DNA from: Lentisphaerota bacterium
GTDB lineage: Bacteria > Verrucomicrobiota > Kiritimatiellia > UBA8416 > JAFGIZ01
Assembly (NCBI GenBank): GCA_016929365.1
Contig: JAFGIZ010000062.1
Location: 1-7,348 of the forward strand
Length of the DNA stretch: 7,348 nucleotides
Direction of reading: 5' to 3'
Below, piece after piece: positions 1 through 6,092 of the stretch. Every line of letters begins with the position of its first letter. The first letter of the stretch is position 1. A model generated the notes under the pieces. That model saw only the letters and a list, made by a program, of their open reading frames with translations, searched no databases and was not told where the DNA came from. The translations under genes and the position numbers were made by a program.

Positions 1-218
1 AATACGGCGCCTCGCCGCGGGCCAGCCTCTATCTCAACCTCGCCGCCCGCGCCAACGCCCTGCTTCACGGGCGGGCCTACGCCACCCCGCAAGACGTCAA
101 GGAAATCGCGCACGACGTGCTGCGGCATCGCATCATCCTGACCTACGAAGCCGAAGCCGAAGAGGTGAACAGCGACGATGTGGTTACGCGAATCGTCAAC
201 GAGATCCCCGTTCCGTAG
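1..218 (+). CDS. moxR: MoxR-family AAA+ ATPase, C-terminal fragment
   Basis: Only the last 71 codons are present, read in the frame that starts at base 3 and ending at TAG 216-218; the ATPase core lies upstream of the window. The fragment opens with YGASPRASLYLNLAARANAL, the C-terminal lid region of MoxR ATPases; the GASPRA element carries the arginine usually called sensor 2. It continues through a 'TPQDV' helix and the typical 'DVLRHRIILTYEAEAE' stretch, and ends in 'NEIPVP', a common MoxR terminus. MoxR proteins are cytosolic AAA+ chaperone-like ATPases, usually encoded beside DUF58 and VWA proteins and believed to remodel or activate them. Here it is the first gene seen of the Bat operon and shares its reading frame with the DUF58 gene that follows. 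Family assignment is firm; the substrate is inferred from context. Confidence 0.93.
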   Translation, partial: YGASPRASLYLNLAARANALLHGRAYATPQDVKEIAHDVLRHRIILTYEAEAEEVNSDDVVTRIVNEIPVP

Positions 219-296
219 CACGGGGCCCGGCCGCACGGCCGCCCTGCGGACAGGAACCCGCCGCGCCGGCGCGCCGCGCCGTCCGCCCTGCCGGGC
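219..296 (+). other. GC-rich spacer between moxR and DUF58, with possible hairpin
   Basis: This 78-bp stretch is the only sizeable non-coding gap in the window. It contains no in-frame stop and no ATG, GTG or TTG in the frame shared by its two neighbours. A perfect 12-bp palindrome, CGCGCCGGCGCG, lies at 262-273, and an alternative hairpin pairs 267-272 with 276-281 around a 3-base loop. Neither has a following T-run, so it is not a standard intrinsic terminator. No convincing -10/-35 pair is visible. It may be simply an intercistronic spacer whose structure affects translation of DUF58; a purine-rich CAGGAA at 251-256 is too far from the start at 297 to act as a usual ribosome binding site. 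Confidence 0.4.
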
Positions 297-1193
297 ATGC
301 TGATGGCCATCGACACGAAACAGTTAATGAAACAGGTCGGCCGGATCCGCGTCATCACGGCACGCCTCGTCGACGAACGCTTTTCCGGGGAATACCACTC
401 CGTCTTCAAGGGCCAGGGCATTGAATTCGACGAGGTCAGGGAGTACACGCCGGGGGATGATATCCGCGCCATCGACTGGAACGTCACGGCCCGCATGGGA
501 CACCCGTTCGTCAAACGCTTCTGCGAAGAACGCGAATTGACCGTCATGTTCGTCGTCGATATTTCCGGATCGCAGGGATTCGGCTCCGGCAACCGCTCCA
601 AGGTCGAAGTCGCCGCGGAATTGACGTGCCTTCTCGCCTTATCCGCAATCCGCAACGACGACAAGGTCGGGCTGATCCTGTTCAGCGACCGCATTGAAAA
701 ATCCATCCCGCCCCGCAAGGGGCGCACGGCGGTCATGCGGCTCGTCCGCGAGGTGCTGGCCGCGGAGGAAACCCGACGCGGCACCGATCTTCGCGCCGCG
801 CTTCGCTTTCTGAATAACGTCCAGAAACGGCGCTCCGTGGTGTTCCTGATATCCGATTTCATGGCCGCACACTATTTTGCCGATCTACGCATCACCGCGC
901 GCCGCCATGACGTCATCGCCTGCCCGGTCGCCGACCCGCGCGAATACGATCTGCCGTCCGTCGGCCTCGTCGAAGTGCAGGACCCCGAAAGCGGGGCGCT
1001 CAGGCTGCTCGATACGGCGTCGCCGCGGGTGCGCCGCGCCTTCCGGGAAGAAGCCGAGCGGCGTCGTGCGGAGCTGGAGGCCGTGTTCCGGCGCCTCAAG
1101 ATCGACCGGCTCCCGCTCTATACGGACCGGTCCTTTGTGGACGACGTCCGCCGCCTCTTCCATCAACGCCAGATTCGTTTCGGACGAGGATGA
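297..1193 (+). CDS. DUF58 family protein with VWA-like domain
   Basis: A 298-residue protein of the usual DUF58 length (about 290-310). The DUF58 signature is clear at residues 41-62: GIEFDEVREYTPGDDIRAID followed by WN. A VWA-like domain follows from about residue 82, with the metal-site motif DISGS at 88-92, the strand 'VGLILFSD' at 124-131 and 'VVFLISDF' at 181-188, where D187 fits the later MIDAS acidic position. No membrane segment or signal peptide is visible, so it should be cytosolic or membrane-associated. DUF58 proteins are the standard partner of MoxR ATPases; their exact role is not known. Start choice is uncertain: ATG at 297, 303 and 327 are all possible and none has a good ribosome binding site; homologues usually have only about 6-10 residues before the 'KQVGRI'-type helix, which favours 297 or 303. 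The stop overlaps the next start (ATGA). Confidence 0.93.
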   Translation: MLMAIDTKQLMKQVGRIRVITARLVDERFSGEYHSVFKGQGIEFDEVREYTPGDDIRAIDWNVTARMGHPFVKRFCEERELTVMFVVDISGSQGFGSGNRSKVEVAAELTCLLALSAIRNDDKVGLILFSDRIEKSIPPRKGRTAVMRLVREVLAAEETRRGTDLRAALRFLNNVQKRRSVVFLISDFMAAHYFADLRITARRHDVIACPVADPREYDLPSVGLVEVQDPESGALRLLDTASPRVRRAFREEAERRRAELEAVFRRLKIDRLPLYTDRSFVDDVRRLFHQRQIRFGRG

Positions 1194-2221
1194 ATCCCCT
1201 GCCGATGGCCAGACGCCGTATGCACCCGCAGGCCGCCGCGGCGGTCTGCGCCGCACTGCTTGTCCTTTTTTCGTACGCCGCCGCGCCGCCGGGGCCTCCC
1301 CCTGCGGACATTACTCTTTCCGCCTCGCCCCAACGCGTCCACCTCGACCGCGATCTCGTCCTTACGATCCGCGTCGAGGCCCCATGCGGCGTGCACGTCG
1401 CGCTTCCCCCGCTCGACGGCCGGCTGGACGGGTTTCTCCTGAACGGCGTCTACGACGAGGAACCGGAACGCACCGACGGCCACACCGTATGGGAACGCCG
1501 CGCGCGGCTCACGCCGCTGCTGTCGGAGACGTACCGCTTGGCGCCCCTGGCCGTGCGCGTGACGGACAGGCGCGTCGATCCGCCGCGCGTCTCGTGGACG
1601 CGCGCCGGCCCCCTGGCCTTCGAGCTGGTGCCTCCCGTCGACGGAGACCCCGGTGCCGACGTGCAGACCGGCCTCGACCCGGTCTGGATCGCGCCCGCTT
1701 TCCGGACCGTGCTGTTCTACGTGCTGGCCGCCCTGGCCGGCGCCGCCGTTCTGATCCTGGGCGGACGCCTCCTGCGCCGGCTGCATCGCCGCGCCGTCCT
1801 GGCCCGCCTCAGTCCCCGCGAGCGCGCACTGCGCGCGCTGGACGCTCTGCTCCGGGAAACGGGGCCGTCCCCGAACCGCCTGAAGGAGTTCTACATCGCG
1901 TTGACACGGATTGTGCGGCGCTATATCGAAGCACAACACGGGATCCGCGCGCCCGAACAGACCACGGAAGAATTCCTGGCCGCCGCCCGCCGCAATCCCG
2001 ACTTCAGCCCGGCGGTGCTCGACCGTCTGGGCCGCTTCCTGGAGGCGGCCGACCTCGTGAAGTTTGCGGCGCACCGCCCGGATCCCGCCGCCGTCTCGCA
2101 AGCCGTCGCGACGGCCCGCGCGTATATCGAACTGGATACGGCCCCGGCCCCGCCCGGCGCCGCGCCGCAAGCGCCGGAAAACACGGCCGCCCGGCACAGG
2201 AAAGGCGGGACCCATGTTTGA
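1190..2221 (+). CDS. BatD-like/DUF4381-like single-pass membrane protein
   Basis: A 343-residue protein. An Arg-containing N-terminus (1-13) and hydrophobic stretch (about 14-31) look like a signal peptide. Residues about 39-150 form a beta-rich domain with the BatD-style opening 'LSASPQRVHLDRDLVLTIRV', then one strong membrane helix at about 172-192 followed by an RRLHRR stop-transfer segment. The cytosolic part (about 205-315) is helical and contains 'FYIALTRIVRRYIEAQHGI', 'TTEEFLAAARRNPDF' and 'LGRFLEAADLVKFA', the pattern of DUF4381-type proteins found between DUF58 and the first VWA gene of Bat loci. The periplasmic half may contact Bat partners and the inner half the MoxR/DUF58 side; this is inference. 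The start overlaps the DUF58 stop as ATGA; GAGG lies directly against that ATG, so ATG 1205 (residue 6) is an alternative start. It ends 8 bp inside batA. The family name is recalled from motif pattern and not from a search. Confidence 0.8.
   Translation: MNPLPMARRRMHPQAAAAVCAALLVLFSYAAAPPGPPPADITLSASPQRVHLDRDLVLTIRVEAPCGVHVALPPLDGRLDGFLLNGVYDEEPERTDGHTVWERRARLTPLLSETYRLAPLAVRVTDRRVDPPRVSWTRAGPLAFELVPPVDGDPGADVQTGLDPVWIAPAFRTVLFYVLAALAGAAVLILGGRLLRRLHRRAVLARLSPRERALRALDALLRETGPSPNRLKEFYIALTRIVRRYIEAQHGIRAPEQTTEEFLAAARRNPDFSPAVLDRLGRFLEAADLVKFAAHRPDPAAVSQAVATARAYIELDTAPAPPGAAPQAPENTAARHRKGGTHV
2198..2205 (+). promoter_or_regulatory. Ribosome binding site for batA
   Basis: AGGAAAGG sits 8 bases before ATG 2214, inside the last codons of the preceding gene. 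It decides the batA start: the open frame extends back to an ATG at 2064, but the protein from 2214 (MFDLGNPYALFLL...) begins exactly as BatA-type proteins do, with a membrane helix. Confidence 0.7.
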
Positions 2222-3260
2222 CCTGGGTAACCCGTACGCCCTGTTCCTGCTGATTCCCGTCGGCTTCGCGGCCTGGCGCGTGTACCGGCGCGGCATCCGG
2301 TCCGCGATCCTCTTCGCCCCTGCCGCCCGCCTTCCCGCCGGGTCCGGCGCCTGGCGCAGTCGCGCCGCTGCCGCACTGCCCGTGCTCTACCTGGCCGGCC
2401 TGGTGCTGGCCGTCATCGCGCTCGCCCGCCCGCGCACCGTGCTCTCCGAAACCCGGCAGCGCACGGATGCGGTGGCCATCGAAATGGTCGTCGACGTCTC
2501 CGGCTCCATGGAGGCGCTCGACCTCTCGGAAAAAACGGCCGCCGGCGTTAACTATCGCACGCGGCTCGACGTGGTTAAAAAGACATTCGCGGATTTCATC
2601 GCCCGGCGCCCCCACGATCTGATCGGACTGATCACCTTCGGCGGCTACGCGGTCACGCGCGCCCCGTTGACCACCGACCGGGATGCCCTGCTGCACGTGC
2701 TCGACGGTGTCGCCATTCCCGGGCGGTCGTACGACGAGGACGGCCGCATCGTCAACCAGGAAGAGCTCCTCACCGCCGTCGGCGACGCCCTGGCTACCGC
2801 CTGCGCCCGCCTGGCCGATGCCGAACCGGTCTCCCGCGTCATTGTGCTCCTCAGCGACGGCGAATCCAACACCGGCATCATTGAACCCGAAGAAGCCATC
2901 GGCGTCGCCCGCGAGCTCGGCATTACGGTGTACACCATCGGCATCGGCACCACCGGCCGCGCGCCGTTCCAGGCCCGCGACCTTTTCGGGCGGCCGACTG
3001 TCCGCTACGCCAACGTCACTCTGGACGAAGCGCTTCTCCGGAAAATCGCCGGGGAAACCGGCGGCGTCTATTTCAACGTGCGCGATCCCGAAGGCATCGA
3101 AACCGCGCTGGACCGCATCGACACGCTCGAAACGACCGAGATCGAGCGCGATGTGTTCGTCCGCTACAACGAACGGTACCTGTCCTGGCTCGGGCCCGCG
3201 CTGGCGCTGATCGTCCTCGCCGTTACCCTGAACATGCTTATCGCCCGGAGAATCGTGTAA
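2214..3260 (+). CDS. batA: BatA-like VWA domain membrane protein
   Basis: A 348-residue protein, close to the usual BatA length of about 330. It has two N-terminal membrane helices (about 7-23 and 53-71), with the short 'ARPR' link that precedes the domain in this family. The VWA domain runs from about 86 to 300, with a complete-looking MIDAS: DVSGS at 94-98, 'PLTTDRDALL' at 151-160 supplying the threonine, and 'VLLSDGESNTG' at 211-221 with D215. 'TIGIGTTGRAPF' follows and the 'IDTLETTEIE' segment at 302-311 is typical of BatA before the last helix (about 324-343). The domain should lie between the membrane segments on the periplasmic side, by analogy with the family. It overlaps the preceding gene by 8 bp and is followed after 10 bp by batB, its paralogue. 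The BatA rather than BatB label rests on position and the C-terminal segment. Confidence 0.92.
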   Translation: MFDLGNPYALFLLIPVGFAAWRVYRRGIRSAILFAPAARLPAGSGAWRSRAAAALPVLYLAGLVLAVIALARPRTVLSETRQRTDAVAIEMVVDVSGSMEALDLSEKTAAGVNYRTRLDVVKKTFADFIARRPHDLIGLITFGGYAVTRAPLTTDRDALLHVLDGVAIPGRSYDEDGRIVNQEELLTAVGDALATACARLADAEPVSRVIVLLSDGESNTGIIEPEEAIGVARELGITVYTIGIGTTGRAPFQARDLFGRPTVRYANVTLDEALLRKIAGETGGVYFNVRDPEGIETALDRIDTLETTEIERDVFVRYNERYLSWLGPALALIVLAVTLNMLIARRIV

Positions 3261-3264
3261 AGGG
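3260..3264 (+). promoter_or_regulatory. Ribosome binding site for batB
   Basis: AAGGG begins on the last base of the batA stop codon and ends 6 bases before ATG 3271. It supports the batB start and tight coupling to batA. Confidence 0.65.
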
Positions 3265-3270
3265 CCGGCC

Positions 3271-4368
3271 ATGCAGTTTGAATATCCCTGGATCCTCTAC
3301 TTGCTCTGGCTCGTGCCCGCCGCGGGGCTCGGGTGGCTGGCCGTTGCCCGGCGCCGCGAACAGGCGCTGGCCCGCCTGGTCGCCTTACCCATGCAGGCCA
3401 GGTTGCGTCCCGGCGGCTCGCGCGCCCGCCCGGCGGCCCAGGCCGCCTGTATGCTGAGCGGCCTTTTTCTCGCGCTCCTGGCCGCCGCCCGCCCGCAATG
3501 GGGCGCCCGCGATGAAGTCGTGTTCCGGCGGGGGCGCGATCTCGTCATTGCCCTCGACGTCTCGCGGTCCATGCTTGCCGACGACGTTCGGCCCAGCCGC
3601 CTCGCCCGGGCCAAGGCCGATCTCATGGACCTGATCCGCGACCTGCGCGGCGATCGCGCCGCGCTTGTGGCCTTTCGGCACAAGGCCGTCCTGCTGTGCC
3701 CGCTGACCACCGATTACGGGTTTCTGCGCCAGGCCCTCGACGGCGCCGATATCGGGTCCGCGCCGCGCGGGGAAACGGACCTGGGCGCCGCGATCCGGGC
3801 TTCCCTGGACGCCTTCCAGAGCCGCTCGGCGTCGCATAAAGCCGTTATCCTGATATCCGACGGCGAGGATCTTCAGGGCAACGCGCTCGCGGCGGCCGCG
3901 GAGGCAGCCGAGCGCGGCATCCCCATCTTCACGGTCGGTATCGGGGCGCGCGAAGGATCGCGCATTCCGGATCCCGGCGGGGACGGTGCGTACGCGACCT
4001 ACCAGGGCAAGCCGGTCGTGACGCGCCTGGACCACGAGACGCTGCTCGCCGTCGCGCGCAAAACCCAGGGCGCCTATGTACCCCTTGAGCGCGCCAGCAC
4101 CGCGACCACTACGCTCGGCACGCTGTACCGGGAACATCTCCGCAAGATCGCCGCGCGCGACCTCGAAGAAAGTCTACGCCGCCGCCATATCGACCGCTTC
4201 CCCCTCTTTCTCCTGCCCGCCGTCCTGCTCCTGACCGCCGGCGCCGGCCTGTCGCGCGGGCGTCTCGCCTCCGGCAGGGTCCCCGCGGACCCCCAACCCC
4301 CGCCCTCGCCCGCCGCCCCGGCCGTCAAGGACCTGAACCCGCCCCAACGGGAGATCAAGCAACTATGA
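3271..4368 (+). CDS. batB: BatB-like VWA domain membrane protein
   Basis: A 365-residue paralogue of the preceding VWA protein. It starts 'MQFEYPWILYLLWLVP', a first membrane helix (about 6-24), followed by a second (about 58-72) ending in 'AAARPQWG', a hallmark of this family. The VWA domain spans about 88-285 with MIDAS residues D96, S98 and S100 (DVSRS), the 'LCPLTTDYGFL' segment at 142-152 and 'VILISDGED' at 192-200 with D197. The stretch 'TVGIGAREGSRIPDPG' at 221-236 is typical of BatB proteins. A last membrane helix at about 310-325 is preceded by 'RRRHIDRFPLFLLP', also typical. An extra Pro/Ala-rich tail (about 338-352) ends the protein. It likely assembles with BatA in the inner membrane. 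The stop overlaps the batC start (ATGA). Confidence 0.93.
   Translation: MQFEYPWILYLLWLVPAAGLGWLAVARRREQALARLVALPMQARLRPGGSRARPAAQAACMLSGLFLALLAAARPQWGARDEVVFRRGRDLVIALDVSRSMLADDVRPSRLARAKADLMDLIRDLRGDRAALVAFRHKAVLLCPLTTDYGFLRQALDGADIGSAPRGETDLGAAIRASLDAFQSRSASHKAVILISDGEDLQGNALAAAAEAAERGIPIFTVGIGAREGSRIPDPGGDGAYATYQGKPVVTRLDHETLLAVARKTQGAYVPLERASTATTTLGTLYREHLRKIAARDLEESLRRRHIDRFPLFLLPAVLLLTAGAGLSRGRLASGRVPADPQPPPSPAAPAVKDLNPPQREIKQL
4349..4353 (+). promoter_or_regulatory. Possible ribosome binding site for batC
   Basis: GGGAG ends 11 bases before ATG 4365, within the last batB codons. Spacing is slightly long, so restart after batB termination at the ATGA overlap may contribute more than this site. 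Confidence 0.45.
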
Positions 4369-6092
4369 CCCGCCTGCCTGCTGCTGCGCTGCATGCCGCC
4401 GTCCGCGCGGCGCCCGGCCGTTCCTGCGGCCGGCTTTTCGGCGTGCTCGTCCTGCTCGGCGCCCTCGCCGGCGCCGCCCCGACCAACGCACCCTTCCCGG
4501 GGCCGGCGGGCCCCGGCGCCGCCCCGACCAACGTGCTCTCCCCGGGGCCGGCGGGCCCCGCCGTCCCGGCCGGCCGCGCGGGCGCCCGCCTGGCCCAGCG
4601 CCTGTACCGCCAGGGCCGGTACACAGACGCCGCCGAAGCGTACCTGGCGGCCGCCCGCGAAGCGACACCCGCCGCGCGCCGCGATTTCCGCTTCAACGCC
4701 GCCGCCGCCTGGTTCCGGGCGGGCCGCTACCCGGAAGCCGCCGACGTCCTGCGGGAACTCCGGCACGTCTACGACGATAACCGTCCCGTTACCGCCGCCG
4801 GCCTCGGCTCGGCGCTCTACGAAGCCGCCGCGCAGGCCGCCACGACCAACGCCGCGGCCTGGAACCGGAAGGCCGGCCTCATGCGCGAGGCCGGCGAAGC
4901 GTTCAAGGAAGCGGCCCGCCTCGATCCCGCGAACCCCGTGTACCGCGGCAACCTCGCGGTCATCCGCCGGGAGCTGGCCGGCCTCGAGGAGGAAGCCCGC
5001 ATCCGCACGCTCTTGGACCGCTATGCACAGGCGTCTCTCTTCGACGTTGCCGATGCGATGCTGCGCGATCAGCGCGATATCACTGCACACGCGCCCTCCG
5101 CCTTCACCAATGCGCTGCCGCAGCGTATCGAGGCGCTGGAACGGCTCGCCCGCAAACAGTCGGATACGGCGGATCTCCTGATTCCCCTGAAGGCCAAACT
5201 CGCCGGCGCCGCGTCCGCGCACAACGGCGGTGCCGCGGCACTCGAACCGCAGATCGAAACCGTCCGTGACCACATGGACCGGGCCGCTGCGCAACTGCGC
5301 GATCTCGAGCCCGCCGGGGCCGAACAGGCCGGCCTGGCCGAACAGGTCGGTTACACCGTCTGGAAAGCCCTGGCCCCCTACCGCGCGCTCCTCCTGGAAG
5401 ATATGCAACGCCAGACCAATGCGATTCGCGCCGCGACGCAGCTTCCGGAGGCCCCCGCGTGGCCGCTGGCGCGCCGCGAACAAGCGGACGCCGCGGCCCT
5501 CACCGGCCTGTTTACACAACGCTTCAGCGCCGCCGTCCCCGAAACCGGCGCCGTGTCTCCCGCCCTCACCAACGCGCCGCCCGGGTCGGAACAGGGTATC
5601 TCGGCCGAAGACCGCGCCCGTATCCTGGCTTTGGCCGCTACCGCCGCGGCCCGCCAGAACGCCGCGCGGGAACACCTCGACGCCGAAGCCGCCGAGGCGG
5701 CGCTCACGGAACAGCGCGCCGCCTACGCGGCGCTGAAGAAGATCCTGGAGCTCCTGCCCCGGCAGCCTCAGAATCAGCAGCAACAGCAGGAGCAGGAGCA
5801 GAAGCAACAGGATCCCCGCGACGCGGACCGGCAGCCATCGCAAGAGGACCGGCGGGACGAACAGGACGCGCAGGACCGGCAGCCGCCGCAACCGGAGCCG
5901 CAACAGCAGGAGCAGGAGCCGGAGCCGCAGGAGCCAGCGGCGGACCGCGAAACGGAAGCGCAGCCTCCGGAAAACGAAGCGGAAGCCCTTAAGCTCATGG
6001 AAAAAGCCCTCCAGCGCGAACAGGAATACCGCGAAGAGAAGCGCCGGCGCGAGCGCCGTATCCCGCTCCCGCCCGGCGAACGGGACTGGTGA
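4365..6092 (+). CDS. batC: BatC-like TPR protein, long form
   Basis: A 575-residue predicted exported protein. Residues 1-38 look like a signal peptide with a long basic N-region and core 'LFGVLVLLGALAGA'. A Pro/Gly/Ala linker with a duplicated 15-residue unit (36-65) follows. TPR-like repeats occupy about 75-205: 'AQRLYRQGRYTDAAEAYLAA', 'FNAAAAWFRAGRYPEAADVL', then 'EAFKEAARLDPANPVYRGNL' with the usual asparagine-rich ending. Residues about 205-465 are helical with no motif I recognise. A Q/E/P-rich tract (466-538) leads to a charged helix and the end 'PPGERDW', resembling the 'VEKDW'-type end of Bat TPR proteins. The only plausible start is ATG 4365, as no other methionine occurs before residue 173. 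BatC is thought to bind other Bat proteins in the periplasm through its TPRs. It is much longer than the roughly 250-residue Bacteroides-type BatC I recall. Confidence 0.85.
   Translation: MTRLPAAALHAAVRAAPGRSCGRLFGVLVLLGALAGAAPTNAPFPGPAGPGAAPTNVLSPGPAGPAVPAGRAGARLAQRLYRQGRYTDAAEAYLAAAREATPAARRDFRFNAAAAWFRAGRYPEAADVLRELRHVYDDNRPVTAAGLGSALYEAAAQAATTNAAAWNRKAGLMREAGEAFKEAARLDPANPVYRGNLAVIRRELAGLEEEARIRTLLDRYAQASLFDVADAMLRDQRDITAHAPSAFTNALPQRIEALERLARKQSDTADLLIPLKAKLAGAASAHNGGAAALEPQIETVRDHMDRAAAQLRDLEPAGAEQAGLAEQVGYTVWKALAPYRALLLEDMQRQTNAIRAATQLPEAPAWPLARREQADAAALTGLFTQRFSAAVPETGAVSPALTNAPPGSEQGISAEDRARILALAATAAARQNAAREHLDAEAAEAALTEQRAAYAALKKILELLPRQPQNQQQQQEQEQKQQDPRDADRQPSQEDRRDEQDAQDRQPPQPEPQQQEQEPEPQEPAADRETEAQPPENEAEALKLMEKALQREQEYREEKRRRERRIPLPPGERDW
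4468..4557 (+). repeat. 45-bp tandem duplication in batC, each copy with a hairpin
   Basis: Two adjacent 45-bp copies (4468-4512 and 4513-4557) match at 40 of 45 positions; all five differences fall in an 8-base central block, while the flanking 21 and 16 bases are identical. The unit encodes GAAPTNAPFPGPAGP and GAAPTNVLSPGPAGP, immediately after the predicted signal peptide. Each copy includes an inverted repeat, GGGGCC-GGCG-GGCCCC. In copy one the stem extends to 8 bp (4497-4516) and in copy two to 7 bp. In frame, so the duplication only lengthens the linker. Confidence 0.9.
5760..5978 (+). repeat. Low-complexity Q/E/P-rich coding tract in batC
   Basis: CAG/CAA/GAG/CCG-rich DNA encoding residues about 466-538 of BatC, including runs such as QQQQQEQEQKQQ and PEPQQQEQEPEPQEP. 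GACCGGCAGCC occurs twice (5826-5836 and 5873-5883). It probably forms a flexible charged spacer between the helical body and the C-terminal tail. Such triplet-like DNA is prone to slippage, so its length may vary between strains. Confidence 0.85.

Noticed and set aside
2064..2213. Upstream extension of batA to ATG 2064
   Set aside because: The added 50 residues are Arg/Pro-rich out-of-frame reading of the preceding gene; the Shine-Dalgarno site and family-typical N-terminus support ATG 2214.
877..2253. 458-codon + strand open frame overlapping DUF58 and the BatD-like gene
   Set aside because: Arg/Pro/Ala-rich composition typical of an out-of-frame reading of GC-rich genes, no motifs, and it conflicts with two well supported genes.
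2004..3272. 422-codon - strand open frame opposite batA
   Set aside because: Covers a gene with clear VWA motifs on the other strand; its own translation shows no recognisable domain.
4497..4516. GC-rich hairpin considered as an intrinsic terminator
   Set aside because: It lies inside batC, has no T-run after it, and the operon clearly continues downstream.
4074..5903. 609-codon open frame on the - strand with a poly-leucine run
   Set aside because: It is antisense to batB's end and batC. The Leu run is simply the reverse reading of the CAG/GAG-rich tract, and no family motif or ribosome binding site supports it.
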